Below are positions 36,207-45,000 of a stretch of DNA of 64,000 bases, piece after piece. Location of the stretch: NCBI GenBank assembly GCA_017792405.1, contig CP051231.1:908011-972010 (forward strand), in the 5' to 3' direction. The translations under genes were made by a program, and so were the position numbers. How positions within the stretch are numbered: position 1 is the first letter of the stretch; every line of letters starts with the position of its first letter. This DNA comes from Oceanicola sp. Lineage in GTDB: Bacteria > Pseudomonadota > Alphaproteobacteria > Rhodobacterales > Rhodobacteraceae. The notes below the pieces were generated by a model. It had not been told where the DNA came from and searched no databases. It saw only the letters and a program-made list of their open reading frames with translations.

Positions 36207-36721
36207 AATAAGTCATAAGTTTCAGGATGATGTCTTGAGCGGTGAAGTCGGCCCGAGGGTCGCGGAGATGCTAGCTTTCACGTGGCTTTCACGCGGTGCC
36301 GCAAGGCTGTCGGTTTACGCTACGGGCTAGGCCGACCTGATGGCCAACTGCTCATAATACGGGATTGACGAACTTCCGAACGCTGACACGTCGTCGTAGG
36401 AATGCCCGGTTCTACTCCAGAGCAAACAGACCAATTCTGCAAATAGGCGATCGCCTTGGCCGGTGGAGCGAACGGTGCAAACATTTCATAGCCCAGGAGC
36501 TTGCGTGGCGGATCCCATCGCTTCAGCAGATCGATCTCGGTCCAGTTGTCCTGTTACATGTAGGCCAGCCAACGCCTCAATACTTAGAGCGATATCAGGG
36601 CCGTTCTTCCATGAGATGTCTGCCGGACAACCAGCTAGATATCATTGGCCAGCGTGGCTTGCGGCCCAGAGCTGCCATCCACCGATCATCAAAATGCTGC
36701 GGTGCGGTTCGTGGGACCTGC
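36207..36721. other. Island left end, no supported gene
   Basis: 515 bases between attL and the first IS. The longest open frame (36365-36724) has no ribosome site and an implausible Arg/Cys-rich product. The only notable motif is the pair of GCTTTCACG repeats at 36274-36293. This may be attP arm DNA or the remains of a lost gene. Confidence 0.55.
36274..36293. repeat. Two GCTTTCACG direct repeats, 11 bp apart
   Basis: GCTTTCACG begins at 36274 and at 36285, exactly one helical turn apart and 68 bases inside attL. GCTTTCAC occurs again at 60239-60246 beside the integrase start. Position at both ends and helical phasing suit arm-type binding sites for the integrase or the AlpA-like factor. 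This role is inferred. Confidence 0.5.
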
Positions 36722-37923
36722 TGACCTGCTCCCCTTGGAGTCCGCGTTTATAGGTTAGCTCTGTTCAGGGTTTGGTCTTCTTTCGACCTTTGGTGATACT
36801 CCCACGGGGTGAGCCCGTCGAGGCTCGTGTGGGGTCGGTGATGGTTGTAGTCGTCTCACCACGCCGCGATCAGACTGCGGGCATGACGCAGGTTGGCGAA
36901 CAGATGCTCGTTGAGGCATTCGTCCCTGAGGCGGCCATTGAAGCTCTCGACAAAGCCGTTCTGCATCGGTTTCCCCGGCGCGATGTAGTGCCATTCGACC
37001 CGGCGATCCTCCTGCCATTTGAGGATGGCGTTCGAGGTCAGCTCGGTCCCGTTGTCGCTGACCAACATGCAGGGATGGCCTCTGACCTCGGCGATCCGAT
37101 CCAGCTCTCGGGCGACGCGGTGACCGGCGAGCGAGGTGTCGACGACCGTCGCCAGGCATTCGCGGCTGAAGTCGTCGATCACGCACAGGATCCGGAAGCG
37201 GCGGCCATCGCTCAGGCTGTCCGAGACGAAGTCCAGCGACCAGCGCTGGTTCGGCCCCTGCGGGATCGCCATCGGTGCCCTGGTCCCCAGCGCCCGCTTG
37301 CGACCGCCCCGTTTACGGACTGTTAAGCCTTCTTCCCGGTAGATCCGGTAAAGCTTCTTCCAGTTCAGCATCCAGCCCTCCCGCCGTAGCAGGATGTGCA
37401 AACGCCGATAGCCAAACCGCCGCCTCTCAGCGGACAGGTCCCGCAGCCGCTCGCGCAACTCCCGGTCCTCCGGCCTGGTCGGCTACCGCCGATACACGCG
37501 CGGGTCAATCCCGACCAGGGCACAGACCCGCCGCTGCGAATAGCTCTTCTCCTTCATGGCCCAGTCCACGGCACGCCGCCTCGAACCGGGCCTCAGAAGT
37601 TTTTTCCCAACATCTCCTTCAGCGTCGCTACATCGAGCATCTGTTCGGCCAGCATCTTCTTCAGCTTCGCGTTCTCGGCCTCCAGCGCCTTCAGCCGCCG
37701 GGCGTCCGACACCTCCATGCCGCCATATCTCGAGCGCCACTTGTAGAAGGTCGCATCGCTGATGCCATGCTTGCGGCACAGCTCCTTCGCGCCCAGCCCG
37801 GCCTGGTGCTCCTTCAGAATGCCAATGATCTGCTCTTCGCTGAACCGGCTTCTCTTCATCGTCTGTCTCCTCGCTTGGAGAACAGGCTAACCTCAAAACG
37901 AGGACTCCAAGGGGAGCAGGTCA
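36722..37923 (-). mobile_element. IS3-family insertion sequence, decayed, with perfect 22-bp terminal repeats
   Basis: A 1202-bp element. The left end starts TGACCTGCTCCCCTTGGAGT and the right end is its exact reverse complement over 22 bp (36722-36743 and 37902-37923). No target duplication is visible next to the ends. It interrupts a second IS3-family transposase gene at its right end. Both ORFs are on the minus strand. The perfect ends suggest recent movement even though the transposase carries stop codons. Confidence 0.85.
36748..37859 (-). pseudogene. IS3-family transposase orfA/orfB with in-frame stops
   Basis: orfA (37593-37859, 88 residues) is intact: MKRSRFSEEQIIGILKEHQ, a helix-turn-helix (KHGISDATFYKW) and a leucine-zipper stretch. 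orfB downstream has the DDE core ([38 protein letters not shown]). A TAG interrupts the linker between VYRR and PTRPED, and a TGA at 36856-36858 replaces the codon between SLIAAW and DDYNHHRPHTSLDGL, before the natural end at 36748. With two stops it is unlikely to make active transposase; the usual orfA-orfB frameshift is not the cause. Confidence 0.85.
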
Positions 37924-38560
37924 GGAGATAAATGTAAAGCGGGTCAGACGATTGTACAATCTCGAAGGTCTCCAGATGCGACTGAAACCGCCTCGGCGCC
38001 GCGTGATGGCGAAGCTCCGGAGCGATCGTAGCGATGCAACCAGGCCGAACCAGGTCTGGGCGACGGACTGGATGTTCGACGAGACTTTTGACGACCGACG
38101 GCTCTGGGTCCTGACCGTGATTGACACTTGGAGCAGAGTCTGCCCGGTGATGCGTGTCTGCCGATCGGCCAAGGCCATGGAGGTAATCAACGCCCTCGAA
38201 GAAGCTTGCGAGCACTACGGACGACCCAAGGCGATCAGGGTCGACCAAGGCAGCCAGTTCACCTCGAAGGAGCTCGATCTCTGGGCCTATAGCAACGGCG
38301 TGGTGCTGGACTTCAGCCGGCGCGGCAAGCCGGCGGACAATGCCTACGCCGAGAGCTACAACGCGATCGTCCGCATGGAATGCCTCGGGCAGCACTGGTT
38401 CCTGAGCCTCGAGGACGCCCGCGAAAAGGTCGAAACTTGGCGCCGCGAATACAACGAAGTGAGACCGCATGGCGCAATCGGTGACAGACCACCGAACGCC
38501 ATGCTACCTTGGCCCGGGACAGCCTTCCGGGCTGTTCAGCCGCTGGGAATCCTCACTTAG
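37924..38560 (+). pseudogene. IS3-family transposase orfB, 5'-truncated by the neighbouring IS
   Basis: A DDE transposase C-terminal part of about 210 residues. The frame is open from the inserted IS boundary (37924) through VRRLYNLEGLQMR into the catalytic core: ATDWMFDETF, IRVDQGSQFTSKE and NAYAESYNAIVRMECL with the final Glu, then YNEVRPHGAIGDRPP. The N-terminal part and any orfA are missing. It belongs to a different IS3 subgroup from the inserting element. IS tail sequence with GGACCACTTCATTGGGGCAG continues to about 38690. Confidence 0.82.
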
Positions 38561-38917
38561 GGTGGTCCAGGTTCCGGGGTGGAGCCACCGGCCCGAAAGG
38601 TCGCGTGAAGCCCGGACCAAAGACGGGGTGAAGTCCAGCCAGTCATGCACTACGATTGAAACCGGACCACTTCATTGGGGCAGGCCAGAGGGATGCTGGC
38701 TATCAGTGACGCCCGCACACTTCAGCACGTGTCACTTCACAGTAGGCTTCGTCGGCCGACCGGTTCCATTTATGCGACAGCCCACGGTGCGCCTCGCCTT
38801 CCAAGTCTCAGGAAAGTTTGGTGTTTTCTTAAACTTTATAAATGCTTATCGTTGATCCGGGAGCGCCTTGGCGCGGCGAGCATGATTGCATTTATGAAAG
38901 CGCGTCGGAGAAAAAGT
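38561..38917. other. IS3 tail and leader of the defence operon
   Basis: Up to about 38690 this is the non-coding end of the truncated IS3. From there the DNA becomes AT-richer (stretch around 38810-38860) and probably carries the promoter of the three-gene operon. No separate gene is supported. The open frame running through it into the ATPase gene starts inside IS-derived sequence and is not protein-like before about residue 80. Confidence 0.5.
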
Positions 38918-40768
38918 TTGTCAGAGAACAGAAATCCACACGTCTACCGAATGGCACGGTTCCTGCCGTTCGACCCCTCCCATGACCAAATCTACGAAGA
39001 GTATCAGGTCGCGAAAGACTCGCTCAATCTTGACACAATCGCATTTCACTACGTGCTTGATGCCGCCAAATCTGGTGCTCCTGTTGTCGTACTGACTGGT
39101 GATGCCGGCCACGGGAAGACACATCTTTGCCGTCGGGTGATTGAGAACTTTCTCGACTATGACGAAGATGAAGCAAGGAAGCTCATCAACGAGGCTTGCG
39201 ATGGCAGGCAGATAATCAAGGCAAAGGACGGCGCATCTGCAACTGCTGCCTTGCGCATCTTCAAAGACTTCTCCGAATTTGCGCCTGAGATCGCAGCCAG
39301 CCTCGTCGAAGCGTCGAACGGCGACGAGGCCGTAACCATCATCTGCGCCAACGAAGGTCGTCTCCGGGCGGTCCTCTCGTCCACCAAGGCCGGAGCCTAT
39401 TGCGCGGAACTGCTCAAGAGCTTCGAGTCAACCTTCGAAGATGGAAAGGCAAGCCGCGACGGACGTACACACGTCGTGAACCTCAACCATCAGTCCACCG
39501 CCGCGGGCGATGATGGGCAGTCTCTTGGGGACCGCGCCATTCGCGACTGGACCTCAGGCGTTAGATGGAGGAGTTGCAATGATTGCGACTCGCGCGACGC
39601 CTGCCCGATTAGCCGCAACCGGGAAATGCTGTCCGAGCGTGCCGGAGAGGAGGTTGCGGTGACAAGAAAGGAAAAGCTTCGCCTGTTGTTCGCAACGCTG
39701 GAGCGGATAGGCTACGTGATCACCATCCGCGACATGCTGATGGCCTTTGCCTATCTTCTGACGGGTGGTTTGAAGTGCGAGGACGTCCACCGGATGCGGC
39801 GCCGGCGCAAGAAGGGCTGGCAACAGGCCTACGCGTTTTACAATCTCGCCTTCGAGGCGCCGGAAACGCTCTCTCGGGAGCAACTGAAGCGCCTGCCTCT
39901 CATGCAGCAGCTCCCCAAACTCGATCCCGGACGGCGGGCAATTCGGGAGATCGACGAGCGCATCGTCAATCAGCAGGACATATTTGCTCACGGACAGCTG
40001 GACTTGCAGTTTCCTGCGCCTCCAACGTCATCAGAGGATCTGATCGATGCTGCGGATGGAATTGACGAGATCATTGGAGATCCGCGTAACAAGAAGCAGA
40101 GAGCGGACGAGGCCGAAAACGTCACGCGCGTCGTGAGGGCGCTCAGGCGTCGGGCCTACATCGACGGCATTGGCGGCGACGCCTTTGATATGGCCCATCT
40201 AGGGTTTCCCTACGGAACTGATTTCCTTGCGATCGTAAACGACAAGATGGATGTGCCGGAACGCACTCTTCTCAAGAAAAGAGTTATCGCCGGACTTCAC
40301 CATATTCAGGGGCTTCAGTTTTCGGAGCAGACACCCATTCTGCATCTCGTCGACCCTGCATTCGGAAGATCAATGTCGGGAACGGCAATCCTGGCCGCGA
40401 GGATCAAGCCGGCAAATGTCGACTTGATCAGGCTCTCTGAAAAGTGGGGAGCGAGCGTTGAAGTATCGCATCATGTAAAGGGCAGCGTCGACTGGATCGA
40501 CCGTCATGTGATCTTGAGGATCATCGATCAGCAGCGCGCGGCACATGACCTTCTGCTCGACCTGATGACCTTTGACTGCATTCTGAGGGCCGCGGCGGGC
40601 CATGTGCCCACCAAGTTCTACGAGCACGACATCCGGCGCGTGGCGAGCTTCCTTGGCCGGATCGCGCAGTCGACCCACTCAAACTCGGACCAGATCAATC
40701 TCATCAGAGACGGTCGGTCCCAGACCATTTCGATCGACGGCAGCACCATCCAGGTCGGCACAGCATAG
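38918..40768 (+). CDS. P-loop ATPase of a putative defence operon (DptF-like in size and position)
   Basis: The first gene of a three-gene operon, about 616 residues. I favour TTG 38918 (MSENRNPHVYRMARF), which has GGAG seven bases upstream; ATGs at 38882, 38894 and 38951 are alternatives. The Walker A is VLTGDAGHGKTHLCRR, followed by an acidic stretch and a Walker-B-like VTIICANEGRLR. A Cys cluster (CNDCDSRDACPISRN) could bind zinc. It then runs helical to the end. The order ATPase, mid-size protein, giant FtsK-type protein recalls dptF-dptG-dptH of phosphorothioation-linked restriction, but I cannot confirm homology by eye. It may power or license DNA cleavage by the operon. Base composition is lower in GC than the backbone. 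Confidence 0.75.
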   Translation: MSENRNPHVYRMARFLPFDPSHDQIYEEYQVAKDSLNLDTIAFHYVLDAAKSGAPVVVLTGDAGHGKTHLCRRVIENFLDYDEDEARKLINEACDGRQIIKAKDGASATAALRIFKDFSEFAPEIAASLVEASNGDEAVTIICANEGRLRAVLSSTKAGAYCAELLKSFESTFEDGKASRDGRTHVVNLNHQSTAAGDDGQSLGDRAIRDWTSGVRWRSCNDCDSRDACPISRNREMLSERAGEEVAVTRKEKLRLLFATLERIGYVITIRDMLMAFAYLLTGGLKCEDVHRMRRRRKKGWQQAYAFYNLAFEAPETLSREQLKRLPLMQQLPKLDPGRRAIREIDERIVNQQDIFAHGQLDLQFPAPPTSSEDLIDAADGIDEIIGDPRNKKQRADEAENVTRVVRALRRRAYIDGIGGDAFDMAHLGFPYGTDFLAIVNDKMDVPERTLLKKRVIAGLHHIQGLQFSEQTPILHLVDPAFGRSMSGTAILAARIKPANVDLIRLSEKWGASVEVSHHVKGSVDWIDRHVILRIIDQQRAAHDLLLDLMTFDCILRAAAGHVPTKFYEHDIRRVASFLGRIAQSTHSNSDQINLIRDGRSQTISIDGSTIQVGTA

Positions 40769-40787
40769 AAGAGGAATACGCCTGACA

Positions 40788-42080
40788 ATGCAGGATGTAT
40801 CGGTAGACAACATCTTGAAGGGTCCCGAGGTTTCCCGAGAGCTGTTCGGGGGGGTCTTGGATTTCGACGCCGCGGGACACTATCCGGGCCTTGAGTTGTT
40901 GAACTTCGTATACTGTGGTGAGGGCGAAGAACCGCTCCCCGCCGGCGATACCGTGAAGATCAAACGTCGGTCGCACGATTTCGGAAGACGTCTGGTCTGG
41001 GACGGCAGCTTCAAGGATGATCCGCGGCGACACAGCGTGCTCCTCGACGACACGGCCGCGGAGGAGACTCTGCGCGAACTGCTCCGCTGTCTTCAGCTGG
41101 ATATTCCCAACGGAACCAAGGAACCCAAGTGGTCGAGGGCACACTTCTTTCCATACACGCCGTCGCTTATTCACTGGGATGCACGGGAGAGATACGGGGA
41201 CATCCGCCTGGAGCGCCTCTACCTGCGTGGAGGAGGAGCTCTGGCTTTCAAGATTCTCAGGTCTGATCCGAACGCGACGCGACTTGAGCGAATTAGGTAC
41301 GGCTTCAAGAAGCTTTACGGAGCGACTGCGGGGAGCCCCCTGGAAATCCTGGGTGACTTCATCAATGGGCAGAGCAAGGCAGACACTCAAGCTGGCCTCG
41401 ATGAAATTGAGAAGGCCACACGCGCGAACGTGGATGACTTCGAGGAGGTCTACAGAAACGGCATTCTGAACATCCTAGAGCAGAAGGATGCTACCTCAGT
41501 CGCGAAGATAAGAGCAGTGATGGGCTGGACAGCGTTCTGGCTTGTCCTCATGCAAAACCGGCGCGCGAGAAAGAGCCTTGGTCTCGATGAAAGTCCGATT
41601 ATCTGCGACTGCGGTGCCGGCAGTCCACAGCTGAGGAGAGTATCCCAACGCTGTTTGCAGGAGGTCCTCGGCAACATTGTGAACGCGGTTGCAAAGCTTG
41701 AGCCAAAGATCCCGAATGCCCAGCGGATCAAGATCCGTAGCTTTTTCTGGGCGACCGCCGCTGCAAATGGGTTTTTGAATGCCTGGCGAGGGCGAAAGCA
41801 CTTCACGCTTTCGGTCGATGCCCTCGAGATGATCGTATTGGCGACGATTCCGACAGGAACGGAGATGGCTTTTGAAAGGTTCGCGACAGAAGTTCTTTAC
41901 GACTGCCTCGGCGTTGCGGTTGGTCGGGGCGCCGCGGAAGCCTCGGGCCTAGTTAATTCCATCGACGCCAGTATCTTCGAGGAAAACGAGGCACAGTTGG
42001 CTCTACAGATGATCGCTGCCGGGTTGGTGACCCAATATTCAGATGCAACGCGAATGGTCAGCCCAAAGTCGGCCTCGTAA
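40788..42080 (+). CDS. Unknown protein, second gene of the putative defence operon
   Basis: A 430-residue protein. The start ATG 40788 (MQDVSVDNILKGPEVSREL) has GAGGAA about 12 bases upstream, 19 bases past the ATPase stop. It has no Walker motif, signal peptide or membrane helix. Recognisable local features are a Cys pair in SPIICDCGAGSPQLRRV, a basic segment (NRRARKSLG) and a helical C-terminal third with ALEMIVLATIPTGTEMAFE. I do not recognise the family. Its place between an ATPase and an FtsK-like motor, and its size, match DptG in a dptFGH operon; an adaptor or nuclease-associated subunit is the likely role. Confidence 0.72.
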   Translation: MQDVSVDNILKGPEVSRELFGGVLDFDAAGHYPGLELLNFVYCGEGEEPLPAGDTVKIKRRSHDFGRRLVWDGSFKDDPRRHSVLLDDTAAEETLRELLRCLQLDIPNGTKEPKWSRAHFFPYTPSLIHWDARERYGDIRLERLYLRGGGALAFKILRSDPNATRLERIRYGFKKLYGATAGSPLEILGDFINGQSKADTQAGLDEIEKATRANVDDFEEVYRNGILNILEQKDATSVAKIRAVMGWTAFWLVLMQNRRARKSLGLDESPIICDCGAGSPQLRRVSQRCLQEVLGNIVNAVAKLEPKIPNAQRIKIRSFFWATAAANGFLNAWRGRKHFTLSVDALEMIVLATIPTGTEMAFERFATEVLYDCLGVAVGRGAAEASGLVNSIDASIFEENEAQLALQMIAAGLVTQYSDATRMVSPKSAS

Positions 42081-42092
42081 TCGGACTTCAAG

Positions 42093-45000
42093 ATGAGTGA
42101 CATTGAAAAGATACTCGCCGGCACGGCTTTCGAGATTGTTGCACGAAGCTTCTCGTCGGATGAAGACTCTGACCGCAACTCCTTCAGGTTGAAGAACCTC
42201 ACCAGAGGCGAGGCTCTTGAGTTCCTTCGCACATGGCAAGAGCAGAGCGACAGCCGCGGTCTGGAGCGCGTTCGACTTCTCGTCGCCAGCGACTCACATG
42301 AGGACTTCCCAAGTGAGTTCAGGGCCGACCCCGACCACTCCATTACATATTATCGAAACAACAATGAACACGGCCTCGTCTACATCGAGACGAAAGTAGA
42401 GAGCGACGAACAGGGCCTGAAGAACCTTTTTACCCTTCGAGACGTGAACTTTCTTGACTGCACGTTCGACGAGGATGGAGAGTTCCTGGTTCCCGAGGAG
42501 ATGGTCAGACAGGCGCTACGCGTCGCTGGTTCCACCAATCCTCAGGGCAACGAGCTCCTGCGCGACCGCCTCGTAGAGGTTCTCCGAGAGCTGAACGCCG
42601 CGGACATGACTGTGCCCGTAAGAAAGTTTGCCGGCTTCGTATCGGCGGCGGCGCATAAGGTGGTTTCCGGCTCCGCTGTCTACTCGCCCGAGGAAACAAA
42701 CACCCTCGTCGGCAGGTGCCTTGTCCATCTCGACATGTTCCCCGACGAACACTGGCGGCAAAGTGCCGGCCGCGTTTCGCGGCGCCTCTCTCTGAACCTT
42801 TTGAGGTCAGAGCTTGCCGCATCGCCGTCGTCCGATCTCGATGCTGAGAAGACCGCGCAGGACTGCGCGCGAACCAAGTTCGTAGATGAGCAGGGTGAAG
42901 CCTACGAGCCCGATGTGCAGGTCCATTGGCGTGAGGAATGTTCCTCATATTGCCTCGCTCCCTCCCGACAGAGACGAGAGGGGATCCCCTATCGGATCTT
43001 CGAACAGGTCTTCAGCAAGGACGTGAAAGGCCTGCCTCTCGGACAGCGCGTGGCTGAAGAAACTATGGACAGCGCGCCGTCGAGAAAACCTGAATTCGAC
43101 GAGCTTGCCGTGGAGACCGGCTTGAACAACCGATCGGGAGACGACGCCCGCAAGTTTCTCGAGAGCGAGCCAGCGGATGTCAGTCTGCTCCCGTTGAAGG
43201 ATCTGCTGTCCAAGCAGACGCTTCGAATGGTCGAGAGACTTGCCGCGCCCGCCGTCGAGAGAGTCGAGAACCCCTTGATAAAGCTATCGAAGGTTGCAGG
43301 AGATTTCCGAGAAAGGAACGTTTTTGAGGATGGCGATTACAGGATCGAGCTACGGATCGGCGCGGGTGCCGGCGATCAACATGCCCCAACCATCGGGCTT
43401 TTTGCTTTCCTCTACGGTCGATCTCTACTCGAAATCAGGAACTCGCTAGCAGATGGGATTGGATCGGTATCCCTCGATATCGATGATCGCCTGACCAGGC
43501 AAAGCCCTGTCCCCCCGCTCAAGAAAGAAATCGATCCTGACGCGGAGACCTCGGATGCCGCGTCATCGGAGGAGGACGAGGGCACGGTCTGGCTGCCTGT
43601 TCCGCTAGAGTTTGTTCTCGTGAATGCAGAAGATGGGACCGAGATTGACAGCGAGGTGTCGGTCGAATGGTTGCCGGAGGATCTGGCCTACCTTGCACTT
43701 TTCTGGATTTCAGTCTGCGGGGAGGACAGAGGTGAGGTCACCGCTGAGCTGCACGCTCCCTCGAACAGGAATGGCGAGGCTTGGATTGAAGAAGTTGCCC
43801 ATCGCGTCCTGCCCTTTGAGAACGGTATGGCGCGTCCACTTCGAGAGGAGGTCCTCCAGCATCCAATCATAAACCGGTTGGTGGAGATCAGATTAGGGTT
43901 CAGGAATGAGGCCGGGAAAGATGGTCTTTCCTCTGAGTTGCTGAACAACGTGTTTGATCAGTGGTCGGCGCTGCTCGCAGAGGCTCGCAGAGCCTTTACC
44001 CCGGACGGTGACAACCCGACCGGCATGATAGAGTTTCTGAACGCTGATTGCGTGCAGGGTTTCGACGGTGACCGCGTGCTCATGCTTCAGTCGCATCCTC
44101 TGAAGCTCAGGTGGATCGCGGCCTATCTTGCGAAGTCGACCCAGCTTGTGGCGGATGCGATCGAAGGCACCCTGCGTCTGAACGAGCAGAATGAGGCGCT
44201 ATATCTGAATTGGATCCAAGGACTTTCGCCGCATCAGCAGCCCTCGATCCACACGGCTGCTGACGGACATATCCTCTTTGCGGACGGCGAACGGGGGTGG
44301 ACGGAGAACTTTCAGAGAGCGGCCTCGTCTGGTGGTACGGCGTCTGGGGACCGGATTCATTCCAGTCTCGTGGCTGAAATTGTCCGTCAGATAACAGCAT
44401 ACCTGCATGCCCATCCCTACAAGGCTGACGGTCTGAGAATCCTTGTTGTCACTGGTGGAGCAAGCGCTCTTCCAGCGGACATCGTCCAAGGCGTACGGAA
44501 AGGTGAATTCAAGAACCTTGCGATGACGATAGAATTCGTCGCGCCGAAGAGTTGCTGGGACGAAGCCGCTCGCCAGTTTGAACTTGTGGATACCGACAAC
44601 CGGCTCTCGGGGGATGGAGCGTTGTTTCCACCTGTTCAGCTCAACCTTCATGACCTCGAGAAGGTCAAGGAAGACGCCAACGAGGCACTCGGGCACCTTG
44701 TCTTCGACCTTTCGATTGTCCCACAGTTTCTCGACGACAACGTCAGTACAGATGTGAAGACCGAAGACGAGTCATCGTCACTTGGGAAGTTCGATCCTCT
44801 CCTGGACGATCCCACGTACATCGCTTCTGGAGCCGGAGCTTCGGCTTTGTGGGTGTCGCTGAGACCAAAGATGTCCGACATGGCGCTGTCGGACTGGTCG
44901 ACCCTGGTGGTCCGGCATGAACGTCGAAATCCAGTTGCCGCGGATCGCCCGGAGGCAACCGACTTCATCGATATTCGGATCAATTTCCACAACACGGCAC

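Noticed and set aside
36365-36724. 119-codon frame at the island left end
   Set aside because: No ribosome site, Arg/Cys-rich product, and it runs into the IS terminal repeat.
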